From CBDCWT01 sp965223305 (GTDB lineage Bacteria; Planctomycetota; Planctomycetia; Pirellulales; Pirellulaceae): DNA of 64,000 bases. The translations under genes and the position numbers were made by a program. This document shows, piece by piece, positions 44,197-51,943 of the stretch (position 1 is the stretch's first letter; the number at the start of each line of letters is the position of its first letter). The stretch spans positions 1 to 64,000 of the forward strand of contig CBDCWT010000031.1 of assembly GCA_965223305.1 (NCBI GenBank). Reading direction: 5' to 3'. The notes beneath the pieces are model-generated. The model was not told the DNA's origin. It worked only from the letters and a program-made list of their open reading frames with translations, and did not search any database.

Positions 44197-45465
44197 ATGC
44201 ATCGCATTCTTTTGAACACCACCCAGAGCTGCGTAGTACTGATCTTGGCAGGGTTCGCTTGGTCGGCATGTGCCGCGGAAGAAAACTGGCCGCAATGGCG
44301 TGGCCCCAATCAGAATGGTGTCGCCACCGGGACCGGCTATCCGACACGCTGGGACGAGGCGGAGAATATCGAGTGGAAAGCAAGTCTGCCTGGCTGGGGT
44401 ACGTCGACACCGGCGATCTGGGAAGACCGTATTTTCGTGACGGGTGATGCGGAACAGAAGAACGTGCTGGTCTGCCTGAATCGCCAGGGCGAGCAGCAGT
44501 GGCAAACCGCTCTGGGAACGTCTGCGGGCGGCAAGAATCAGAAGGCGAGCGGGTCGAATCCGTCACCTGTCACGGATGGCTCTCATGTTTACGCTTACTT
44601 CCGCAGCGGCGATGTGGCCTGTGTCGACCTCAACGGCAACATTGTCTGGCATGAGAATCTGCAGCAGAAATACGGTGAGGACAAACTATGGTGGGATCTG
44701 GGCACATCCCCGGTGCTGTCCAGGGACTTTGTGGTGGTCGCTGTGATGCATCAAGGCCCTTCCTATCTAGTGGCGCTCGACAAGGCTACTGGTCAACAGC
44801 AATGGAAGCACTCGCGCGATGTGCCCGCACCCGCTGAATCGAGAGACAGCTATACAACACCGTTGTTGCTCAACGACAACGGTGAAGAGACGATCGTCGT
44901 GCTCGGTGCTGATCATGTTACTAGTCACCGCGCACAAGACGGCTCGGAGATCTGGCGATTCGGCGGCTTGAACCCGGAGCAGCGCGGCAACTTTCGCTCC
45001 ATTGCGTCACCGGTCCTAGCAGGGGATCTCATTGTGGCGCCCTATTCCCGTGGCGGCAGCCTGACGGCAATCCGTCGGGGCGGTGAGGGCGATGTCTCCG
45101 AGTCACACCGGGCGTGGATTGCCTCCGACGTGGCAGCCGACGTTCCTTCACCTGTCGTGTACGGCGATCGTGTCTATCTCTGCCGCGACCGGGGTGAGGT
45201 GTTCTGTCTGGAGCTTGAGACCGGGGACGAGCTCTGGTCGCACCGGCTACCGCGGAACCGGTACGCTTACAGTTCTTCACCCGCAATCGCCGACGAAAGA
45301 CTCTATGTCACCCGCGAGGACGGAACGACCTTCGTGTTGAAGCTCGACAAACCTGAGCTGATCGCTACCAACATACTCCGGGAGAACACCTACGCCACGC
45401 CCGTGTTCGTTGACGGAAAGGTGTTCATGCGAACCTCGGACTATCTCTTCTGCATCGCCGAGTAG
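44197..45465 (+). CDS. PQQ-type beta-propeller protein (exported)
   Basis: A 422-residue protein with a signal peptide ('MHRILLNTTQSCVVLILAGFAWSACA') and mature start 'ENWPQWRGPNQNG'. Blades: 'NVLVCLNRQGEQQWQTALG', 'DVACVDLNGNIVWHEN', 'SYLVALDKATGQQQWKHSR', 'EVFCLELETGDELWSHRLP', 'TTFVLKLDKPELIATN'. It is a paralogue of the divergent gene at 42731-44017. As there, the blades resemble PQQ enzymes but catalytic residues are not apparent. Function unknown; exported location is well supported. Confidence 0.9.
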   Translation: MHRILLNTTQSCVVLILAGFAWSACAAEENWPQWRGPNQNGVATGTGYPTRWDEAENIEWKASLPGWGTSTPAIWEDRIFVTGDAEQKNVLVCLNRQGEQQWQTALGTSAGGKNQKASGSNPSPVTDGSHVYAYFRSGDVACVDLNGNIVWHENLQQKYGEDKLWWDLGTSPVLSRDFVVVAVMHQGPSYLVALDKATGQQQWKHSRDVPAPAESRDSYTTPLLLNDNGEETIVVLGADHVTSHRAQDGSEIWRFGGLNPEQRGNFRSIASPVLAGDLIVAPYSRGGSLTAIRRGGEGDVSESHRAWIASDVAADVPSPVVYGDRVYLCRDRGEVFCLELETGDELWSHRLPRNRYAYSSSPAIADERLYVTREDGTTFVLKLDKPELIATNILRENTYATPVFVDGKVFMRTSDYLFCIAE

Positions 45466-45582
45466 CGCCGCGTTGCAGCATTCACGCCGAGACACTCTTC
45501 TACCGCCGGGCTTCTGGTGCAGGGCTGCGGGTGAGTTGCTCGGCCCGCCAACGTGCTAGCACTTGCCGGTTGGTATCCGGTC

Positions 45583-45824
45583 GTAGCCGAACTCGCCAGA
45601 GTTTGGTGGACGACTAGCCCGGATTATTCATGAAGATCGTGGCGAGAGGTTGTAAGTACGTTCGTGGCAAGGAAGGCGAGCAATTCTCCCGCAGGCGTAT
45701 TGAAGCAATACGTCGAGGGAGAATTGTGAAGCATGACGAAGCCACGGATGGACTTACGACCTCGCAGCAGATCGCTCATGAATAATTCGGGCTAGTTCGT
45801 CCAAATTCTGCCGAGTTCGGCCAC
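45583..45824. repeat. 64-bp palindromic repeat, interrupted by a MITE-like insertion
   Basis: The halves 45583-45617 and 45796-45824 rebuild a 64-bp palindrome when the 174-bp insertion and one copy of the 4-bp target duplication are removed. Its arms start GTAGCCGAA and end TTCGGCCAC. The reverse complement of the repeat at 51781-51844 has the same length and matches most positions. The insertion point is near the loop of the palindrome. Confidence 0.8.
45618..45791. mobile_element. 174-bp palindromic MITE-like element, copy 1 (target duplication CTAG)
   Basis: Terminal inverted repeats CCCGGATTATTCATGA and its partner CCCGAATTATTCATGA (one mismatch) bound the element. Inner arms also pair in order (GCGAGAGGTTGTAAGT with the ACTTACGACCTCGC side, CAATTCTCCC with GGGAGAATTG, CGTATTG with CAATACG), so nearly the whole element folds into one hairpin with a 3-base loop. 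It is flanked by CTAG on both sides (45614-45617, 45792-45795). A second copy at 55377-55550 differs at three positions and is flanked by TTAG on both sides. No transposase is encoded; a source transposase elsewhere in the genome is needed. The 4-bp duplication and CC-starting ends would suit an IS1380-like enzyme, but I cannot confirm that. Confidence 0.88.
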
Positions 45825-46104
45825 GCTCCAAATCAGCCGCTGGGCGTTAGTTAGCCCACGGTTCCCCAGCGAAACCGACGCGTAGCGTCCGGGGACGGCT
45901 CCCCCACTCCGGCCCTTCGGGCCGACTCTCTCCGAGGGGCTCCGAGGGGAGAGTGAAAAAAGACGAAGTCGCACACCACGGAACCGGCGGTCTGTTGGAT
46001 TGCACTTGACGGAAGTCGGCAATTTCGTCATATGAGCCTCCCTTCTCTACATCTCTCATCGAATCGCGAGTTTCATGCTCGCCCTCCGATTCACGGAGTT
46101 AACC
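45825..46104. other. Intergenic, GC-rich hairpin-containing sequence
   Basis: This gap before the BBP7 gene holds a small perfect hairpin (GGCCC-TTC-GGGCC near 45911-45923) and purine-rich short repeats (CCGAGGGG twice). It may act as a terminator or be an extragenic repeat; no second copy is seen in the window. No promoter motif is recognised. Confidence 0.35.
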
Positions 46105-47862
46105 ATGTCGCGCAGGCTAGTTGTTTGTTTGTCCGTTTTCCTGCTTGTCTGGTGCACCAGCGAGATTTCCACCCGAGCACAGTCCTCCTCATCTTCCCTG
46201 GATCGCAAAGAACGATCTCTGCGGAAGCGGCGCGTCGGTTATCTCAAGCAGAATCCAACTTCCAAAAAGGACGGGGTCCCCTTCATCTTGCGCGACGTTT
46301 GGGACCATCGAACCTATTTCGTGTCGCCGGCAAAAGGGCTAAGCCTCGACGCATATCTCGACCGGTACGTCGCGGTTCATGGGACTGCGGCATCAACCGA
46401 ACCGCATGATGGGCAGCCGGACGTGCATCGCTTCCGAGTCGAAAAAGTGGTAGCACTTGACTCGCGAGGAGGCCTGGCCGAAAAGACCGAGACCGACGAG
46501 CCCTCCGAAGACGCGTTTGTATCGGCCGTGCGCCAAGTAAACCACCAGACGACGGCACCATTGCCGAGTCCGGCGGCATCGCTTCCCAGCGAGACGCTTG
46601 CTCCTGACCTACAAGTGGAGCCCATTCCATTCGACAACACTGTCGAGATTCCCACACCCGACCTGGGGTTTGCCGAGCCTGCTGCCACGGGCCTACCCTC
46701 GGAATCATGTGCAGGCTGCGGACTCACACATTGGAGTCTCCCTGCCGGTCTTGCCACCGGCGGAGGCGGTTGTTGCGGACCACCCGAGAGCATCTGGCTC
46801 CGCGCCGAATACCTACTGTGGTGGACAGACGGAATGCGGCTACCACCCTTGGTGACGACAAGCCCCAGCGGCACAAGTCGAACGCAAGCAGGCGTGCTCG
46901 GAGAACCCGGCACACAGCAGTTGACACCAGCCGTGGTGAACAACGACGCCCGCTCGGGCCTTCGACTTCGTGGTGGAGTGTGGCTCGGGGCTGGTAATCG
47001 CCTCGGAATCGGCGGCGACATCTACTGGCTGTCGGACCAGGTCTGGAGTTTTCAAGCCGGGTCGGACGGCAGTACGATCCTTGCGCGACCCTTCTTTGAC
47101 AGCTTGAACGGCCAAGAAACCGCCGAGCTGGTCAGCTTTCCCGGCGTCATTTCCGGCACTGTGGCAAGTGAAGTGCGCACTGAGTTCGGATCAGCGGGAA
47201 TCCACTTGCGGGTCAACCTCTGCTGTGCCGATTGGACTGCCAATGCCTGCGGACACGACAGCGCTCGGCTTGATGGGCTGTTCGGTTATCGTTTCGCACG
47301 GCTGGACGACAGTCTGATTGTGACGGAAAACCTCACCTCGCTGGACAGCGCAAGCCCTGGTTCGTTCGAGATTCTGGACTCCTTCCGCACGGAGAACGAA
47401 TTCCACGGCGGCGAGCTGGGCGTGCAGTACCAACGGCAACGCGGACGTTGGATGGTCGAGGTCCTGTCTAAACTTGCTCTGGGGAACATGCGTCAGGTGG
47501 TCGCCATCGATGGTCGCACACGGATCAGATCTGGCGACGTCGACATGACATTCCCGTCGGGGATCCTAGCCCAACGAACGAACATTGGCCGATACAAACG
47601 CAACACGTTCGCAGTGGTGCCTGAAGTCGGCGTGACTCTGGGCTACCAGCTCACACCGCGGTTGAGACTGACGCTGGGGTACACGTTGGTCTACCTCAGC
47701 AATGTCGTCCGGGCCGGCGATCAGATTGACCGCGACCTGAATCCGAACCTCTTTCCGCCCGAAGCCGATCCGTTCAGCGGTCCGCTACGGCCGGAGTTCG
47801 CCTTCCGGGAGACAGATTTTTGGGCGCAGGGTTTTAGTGTCGGCGGCGATCTCCGCTGGTGA
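46105..47862 (+). CDS. BBP7-family outer membrane beta-barrel protein
   Basis: A 585-residue protein from the ATG at 46105, starting with a signal peptide ('MSRRLVVCLSVFLLVWCTSEISTRA'). Residues about 30-200 form a low-complexity, charged linker. From about 235 the BBP7 barrel begins with 'SIWLRAEYLLWWTDGMRLPPLVTTSP', followed by 'ARSGLRLRGGVWLG', 'RLDGLFGYRFARLDDSL', 'FHGGELGVQYQRQRGRWMVEVLSKLALGN' and 'TPRLRLTLGYTLVYLSNVVRAGDQIDRDLN', ending in an aromatic-terminated last strand ('SVGGDLRW'). BBP7 proteins are planctomycete outer-membrane barrels of unknown function. A 'CGPP' and paired-Cys patch before the barrel is unusual and may form disulfides. Confidence 0.9.
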   Translation: MSRRLVVCLSVFLLVWCTSEISTRAQSSSSSLDRKERSLRKRRVGYLKQNPTSKKDGVPFILRDVWDHRTYFVSPAKGLSLDAYLDRYVAVHGTAASTEPHDGQPDVHRFRVEKVVALDSRGGLAEKTETDEPSEDAFVSAVRQVNHQTTAPLPSPAASLPSETLAPDLQVEPIPFDNTVEIPTPDLGFAEPAATGLPSESCAGCGLTHWSLPAGLATGGGGCCGPPESIWLRAEYLLWWTDGMRLPPLVTTSPSGTSRTQAGVLGEPGTQQLTPAVVNNDARSGLRLRGGVWLGAGNRLGIGGDIYWLSDQVWSFQAGSDGSTILARPFFDSLNGQETAELVSFPGVISGTVASEVRTEFGSAGIHLRVNLCCADWTANACGHDSARLDGLFGYRFARLDDSLIVTENLTSLDSASPGSFEILDSFRTENEFHGGELGVQYQRQRGRWMVEVLSKLALGNMRQVVAIDGRTRIRSGDVDMTFPSGILAQRTNIGRYKRNTFAVVPEVGVTLGYQLTPRLRLTLGYTLVYLSNVVRAGDQIDRDLNPNLFPPEADPFSGPLRPEFAFRETDFWAQGFSVGGDLRW

Positions 47863-48245
47863 GCAGCCCGAAGCAACTGATGAAACCCACTATGTGGGCA
47901 GTGGCAGCTAACCTGAAGTAGATCTGTCGTGGGGCCTCATCTACCAGTGCGGGCTCCAGAATCGACGTCATCTGTCCGGGTTGTTCTTGGGCAAGAGCGG
48001 TGGTCCGTCTCGCAGCGCCGCTCGCTGGCAATGCCAGCAGCTGAGCGGCCGGTTGATTCCGAGCGGTAGGTTATAGGAAATCCCCGGCTGTTTCCTGTCA
48101 AGCGACCGCTCGATGGCGTCCGATAAATCGAGCTGAAATGCAATGCTGCGCGCCAAGCAAGCCTGTCGCTGAGCGAGTGCTATTAGGAGGCGATTCTCTT
48201 CGCTTTTTGCTCGACTAATCCCAGACCAATCGGTACGATTCGATC
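47863..48245. other. Intergenic region upstream of the DUF11 repeat protein
   Basis: A 383-bp region with no open frame supported by codon use and no recognised RNA structure. Small inverted repeats such as CCCACTATGTGGG (47886) are present but too short to call. There is no clear ribosome-binding site before the ATG at 48246. Confidence 0.4.
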
Positions 48246-51200
48246 ATGCGCCATCCGCACACTGCTATCCACCTGTCGAGTCTATTGACCCGTGTTCGCC
48301 GTCTGTTAGGAAGCCGGTCTTGCCGCCCGTCTGAGACACGCCGCAAGAGAAGGCTGTTCCTGGAACCTCTTGAAGGCCGGCAGCTGTTGGCGATCACCGA
48401 CATGGCGGCGATCGGCGGCACGGTATTCGACGACTTCAACGGCAATGGGCCGGATCCCGCTGAGTTGATCGCGGGTGCCACGATCAACTTGTACGCTGAC
48501 GATGGTGACGGCATCTTCCAGCCGGGTGGAGCCGACGGCAGTCCGATCGCCACCGAGATCACTGATGCGGCTGGGGAATATCAATTCAATAATCTGACGG
48601 CCGGTGGCTATTTTGTCGAGCAACCGGCTCAGACCGTCGGTGCTCGCACATTACTCGCAGACCAAAGCAACCTCATCACGATCACCGCTACCGACGCGCA
48701 GGGCGTAGCTGTACTCACGGTCGACACCTTCGCTACCACCACTCAGTCGGTGACTGACAGTACGAATGACGGAACACCCGTAACGTCCTCGATCGCAGCG
48801 ACGGAAGCCGTGGGTGGAGAGCGAGACATGTTTGTGAACCTCACGTCGGCAGGAGGATCAATCAGTTTGCGGGCCAGCGACCTAGGACAACAGCGACTCG
48901 CATTCGACTCGGCAAGCGGCGGAGCCGGCCAGCGAATTGTTACTTGGGACGGTCCTGACGGCAACGCGAGCGTCGTTGACGATTCCGGCTTGGCGAGCCT
49001 TGACTTCACGTCCGGTGATTCGCAAGGATTGCGCGTGGATATGGGCGCCGATCTTGCGGGCGCTAATGCAGTCATGCGTGTCTTCTCTGACGACGGCGTC
49101 GCGGGGACCCAAACCCGATTCTCAGAGATAACCGTTGCTATCGCAGTTACGGGCGGCATTAACACCGAAGAAAGCTTGCTGCTGTTCAGCAACTTCAGCA
49201 CTGGTGGGACCACGGCGGCCGACTTTACGGCCGTAACGGCGGTTCAGATGGAGATCACCGGTGCCAACAATGTCGATGGCGTATTCGAGCTCATCGGAAC
49301 TGTCGGTCCCGCGGTTACCTCTCAGAACTTTGACAACTTCGAACAGGCCGACCTTAGCGTCACGAAATCGGTAGATACGTCCAGTCCGAATGTGGGCGAC
49401 AACGTCACTTTTACTGTGACAGTGAGCAACGGTGGCCCTGACGGGGCGACCAACGTGGTTGTCGACGACGTACTGCCGAGCGATCTGACGTTCATCTCGG
49501 GGACTCCTACTCAAGGTGGCTATAACAACAGTACCGGCGCGTGGACAGTCGGGAACTTGGCCAGCGGAGCGAGCGAGACGCTCACCATTGTCGCGTCTGT
49601 CGACAACACTGGTACCAAGACGAACACCGCCCAAGTCGGTTCCAGCGATCAATTCGATCCCGATTCAACACCCAACAACAGTGTTGGCACGGAGGACGAC
49701 CAGGACGGAGCAGCGGTGACACCGCAAGTTGCTGACTTGTCTATCACAAAGACCGTCGACAACGCTGCTCCTAATGTCGGCCAAAACGTGACCTTTACCA
49801 TCACGCTCACAAATGACGGACCCAACACGGCTACCAACGTCACCGTTGGGGACAGCCTCCCGGCTGGTGTGACATTCGTCTCCTCGACACCCAGCGCGGG
49901 CAGCTACAACAGCGGCACGGGAGTGTGGACTGTCGGCACAATCGCCAACGGTGCGAGTGCGACGCTGCAGATCGTGGCGACAGTTGATTCGACTGGCACC
50001 AAACTAAACACGGCACAAGTTACCGCGGCGGATCAGGCCGACTCAGACTCGACACCCAACAACGGGGTCTCTACCGAAGATGACCAGGATGACGCCACGG
50101 TGACGCCGCCGATCGTCGACCTATCGCTCACCAAGACCGTGAACGATGCGTCGCCAGGGGTAACGCAGAACGTCACCTTCACAGTCACTGTTGCCAACAA
50201 CGGGCCGGATTCCGCCACTGGTGTTACCGTCCAAGATACGCTTCCTGCGGGGACGACTTTCGTCTCGTCGAACCCGAGTCAAGGGTCTTACAACAGCACC
50301 AGCGGTGTCTGGACGGCAGGGACAATCTCCAATGGCGCCTCCGCCACTTTAGAAATCGTTGCAACCGTAGATTCGATCGGTGCCAAGACGAACACCGCCG
50401 AAGTAACTGCCGTTGACCAGCTGGACTCGGATTCAACACCCAACAACGGCGTGAGCAGCGAAGACGACCAAGATGACGTGTCGATCAATCCCGAAGCCAT
50501 CGACCTGTCGATCACCAAGAGCGTCGACGACTCAACACCAAATGTCGGAGACAACGTGACCTTCACGGTGACCGTTGCTAACGCAGGGCCTGACACGGCA
50601 ACCAACGTTAGCGTCGGTGACAACCTTCCAGTTGGGATGACCTTTGTTTCGTCTACGCCCAGTCAGGGTTCTTACAACAGCAGCACAGGTGTGTGGACGG
50701 TGGGCGCGGTTGCCAGTGGCGGCAGCGCCACCTTGCAACTTACAGCCTCAGTTAACACAACAGGTGCCAAGCTGAATACGGCACAAGTTACCGCCGTGGA
50801 TCAAACCGATCTCGACTCGACTCCCAACAACGGCGTGTCGACCGAGGACGATCAGGATGATGTGTTGGTGACACCGCAGAATGCAGATTTGTCGATCACC
50901 AAGACGGTCGACGACCCGACACCCGATGTCGGCGATCAGGTGAGTTTCACCGTGACGATCACAAACAGCGGCCCCGATCCCGCAACTAGTGTCACGGTGG
51001 GAGACTCGCTGCCAAGCGGGATGACCTTTGTCTCATCAGCTCCTAGCCAGGGCAGCTATAGCTCCACGTCTGGTGTGTGGACCGTCGGATCTTTGGCTAA
51101 TGGTGCCAACGCAACGCTGCAGATCGTTGCGTCGGTCGACACCGCAGGTACCAAGACCAATACAGCCCAAGTTACTGCAGCCGATCAGGATGACTCGGAC

Positions 51201-51683
51201 TCCACCCCCAACAACAACGTGAGTGGCGAAGATGACCAGGCCAGTGTGTCGCTGACGCCAACTTCGATAGATCTGTCGGTGACAAAAACTGTTAGTAACT
51301 CGAGGCCGGACATCAACGAGAACGTCGATTTCACGGTGACGGTGACAAACTCCGGTCCCAACACCGCGACGAACGTGCAGCTCAGCGATTCTCTACCCAG
51401 CGGTTTAGGCTTCGTGAGCGCCACGGCGACCCAGGGTTCGTATGTGGAAACAACGGGTATTTGGACTGTCGGAACCCTCGCCAGTGGCGCGAGCGCGACG
51501 CTGACGTTTACCACGACGGTCAACTCGTTTGGAACGCAAACCAATACAGCCCAGGTCAGTGCCGTCGACCAATTCGATTCCGACTCGACGCCGGCGAACA
51601 ACGCTCAAGGGGAAGATGACCTCGCCAGCGTCGTTGTCCGACCGATCTTCGGGCTGTCCAAGCGACTGTTCCTGGCCCGGTAG
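48246..51683 (+). CDS. Large surface protein: LEPR-XLL N-terminus, SdrD_B-like domain, six DUF11 repeats
   Basis: A 1,145-residue protein. Residues about 33-50 hold the planctomycete motif 'RRLFLEPLEGRQLLA' (LEPR-XLL), a short basic-then-conserved segment found on exported giant proteins. An SdrD_B-like prealbumin/Cna fold follows ('GGTVFDDFNGNGPDPAELIAGATINLYAD'), then a domain of about 200 residues, then six DUF11 repeats beginning 'ADLS(V/I)TK' at about 49348, 49729, 50113, 50497, 50881 and 51266 (about 128 residues each). Each DUF11 unit ends in an acidic 'DSDSTPNN...EDDQ' segment that could bind calcium. Such proteins are exported and act as adhesins or cell-surface stalks. The C-terminus ('FGLSKRLFLAR') lacks a PEP-CTERM motif. 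Confidence 0.85.
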   Translation: MRHPHTAIHLSSLLTRVRRLLGSRSCRPSETRRKRRLFLEPLEGRQLLAITDMAAIGGTVFDDFNGNGPDPAELIAGATINLYADDGDGIFQPGGADGSPIATEITDAAGEYQFNNLTAGGYFVEQPAQTVGARTLLADQSNLITITATDAQGVAVLTVDTFATTTQSVTDSTNDGTPVTSSIAATEAVGGERDMFVNLTSAGGSISLRASDLGQQRLAFDSASGGAGQRIVTWDGPDGNASVVDDSGLASLDFTSGDSQGLRVDMGADLAGANAVMRVFSDDGVAGTQTRFSEITVAIAVTGGINTEESLLLFSNFSTGGTTAADFTAVTAVQMEITGANNVDGVFELIGTVGPAVTSQNFDNFEQADLSVTKSVDTSSPNVGDNVTFTVTVSNGGPDGATNVVVDDVLPSDLTFISGTPTQGGYNNSTGAWTVGNLASGASETLTIVASVDNTGTKTNTAQVGSSDQFDPDSTPNNSVGTEDDQDGAAVTPQVADLSITKTVDNAAPNVGQNVTFTITLTNDGPNTATNVTVGDSLPAGVTFVSSTPSAGSYNSGTGVWTVGTIANGASATLQIVATVDSTGTKLNTAQVTAADQADSDSTPNNGVSTEDDQDDATVTPPIVDLSLTKTVNDASPGVTQNVTFTVTVANNGPDSATGVTVQDTLPAGTTFVSSNPSQGSYNSTSGVWTAGTISNGASATLEIVATVDSIGAKTNTAEVTAVDQLDSDSTPNNGVSSEDDQDDVSINPEAIDLSITKSVDDSTPNVGDNVTFTVTVANAGPDTATNVSVGDNLPVGMTFVSSTPSQGSYNSSTGVWTVGAVASGGSATLQLTASVNTTGAKLNTAQVTAVDQTDLDSTPNNGVSTEDDQDDVLVTPQNADLSITKTVDDPTPDVGDQVSFTVTITNSGPDPATSVTVGDSLPSGMTFVSSAPSQGSYSSTSGVWTVGSLANGANATLQIVASVDTAGTKTNTAQVTAADQDDSDSTPNNNVSGEDDQASVSLTPTSIDLSVTKTVSNSRPDINENVDFTVTVTNSGPNTATNVQLSDSLPSGLGFVSATATQGSYVETTGIWTVGTLASGASATLTFTTTVNSFGTQTNTAQVSAVDQFDSDSTPANNAQGEDDLASVVVRPIFGLSKRLFLAR

Positions 51684-51780
51684 AGAATCTTTCTCTAGCT
51701 CAAGCTAGGTTTATGCTGGCGGCATTACGGGTTGGTTAATCTCACTCGACGCCCTCACCCAACGCCGTTGAGGGTCTCTT

Positions 51781-51844
51781 GTAGCCGAATTCGCCAGAAA
51801 TCGGACGAATCGGCAGTCCGCCAAACTCTGGCGAGTTCGGCTAC
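51781..51844. repeat. 64-bp palindromic repeat, intact copy
   Basis: The sequence runs from GTAGCCGAATTCGCCAGA to TCTGGCGAGTTCGGCTAC with a 28-base middle, so the arms of about 18 bp pair with one mismatch. It equals, in the opposite orientation, the interrupted copy at 45583-45824. It sits between convergent genes and could act as a bidirectional terminator-like hairpin. Confidence 0.85.
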
Positions 51845-51856
51845 TACAAGGCGATC

Positions 51857-51924
51857 GGGAGGGCGAGGCTCCTGCCGAGCCGAAAGGGCGCGAACAAACG
51901 GCTCCGCAGGAGCGTCGCCCTCCC
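51857..51924. repeat. 68-bp inverted repeat (GGGAGGGCGAGGCTCC type)
   Basis: Arms of about 25 bp start GGGAGGGCGAGGCTCCTG and return as CGCAGGAGCGTCGCCCTCCC, with two mismatches around an 18-base loop. Sequences of this kind are widespread between planctomycete genes by my recollection; only one copy is in the window. It lies directly before the stop of the DUF5060-like gene in the same convergent gap as the 64-bp palindrome. Confidence 0.7.
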
Positions 51925-51943
51925 ATCTGCCCAGCGCCAGAGG

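Noticed and set aside
45618..45791. The 174-bp element as a plain transcription terminator
   Set aside because: Two copies with exact ends and different 4-bp flanking duplications fit an inserted element better than a terminator.
47863..48245. Possible riboswitch or small RNA upstream of the DUF11 gene
   Set aside because: Only short inverted repeats are visible and no known riboswitch consensus could be matched.
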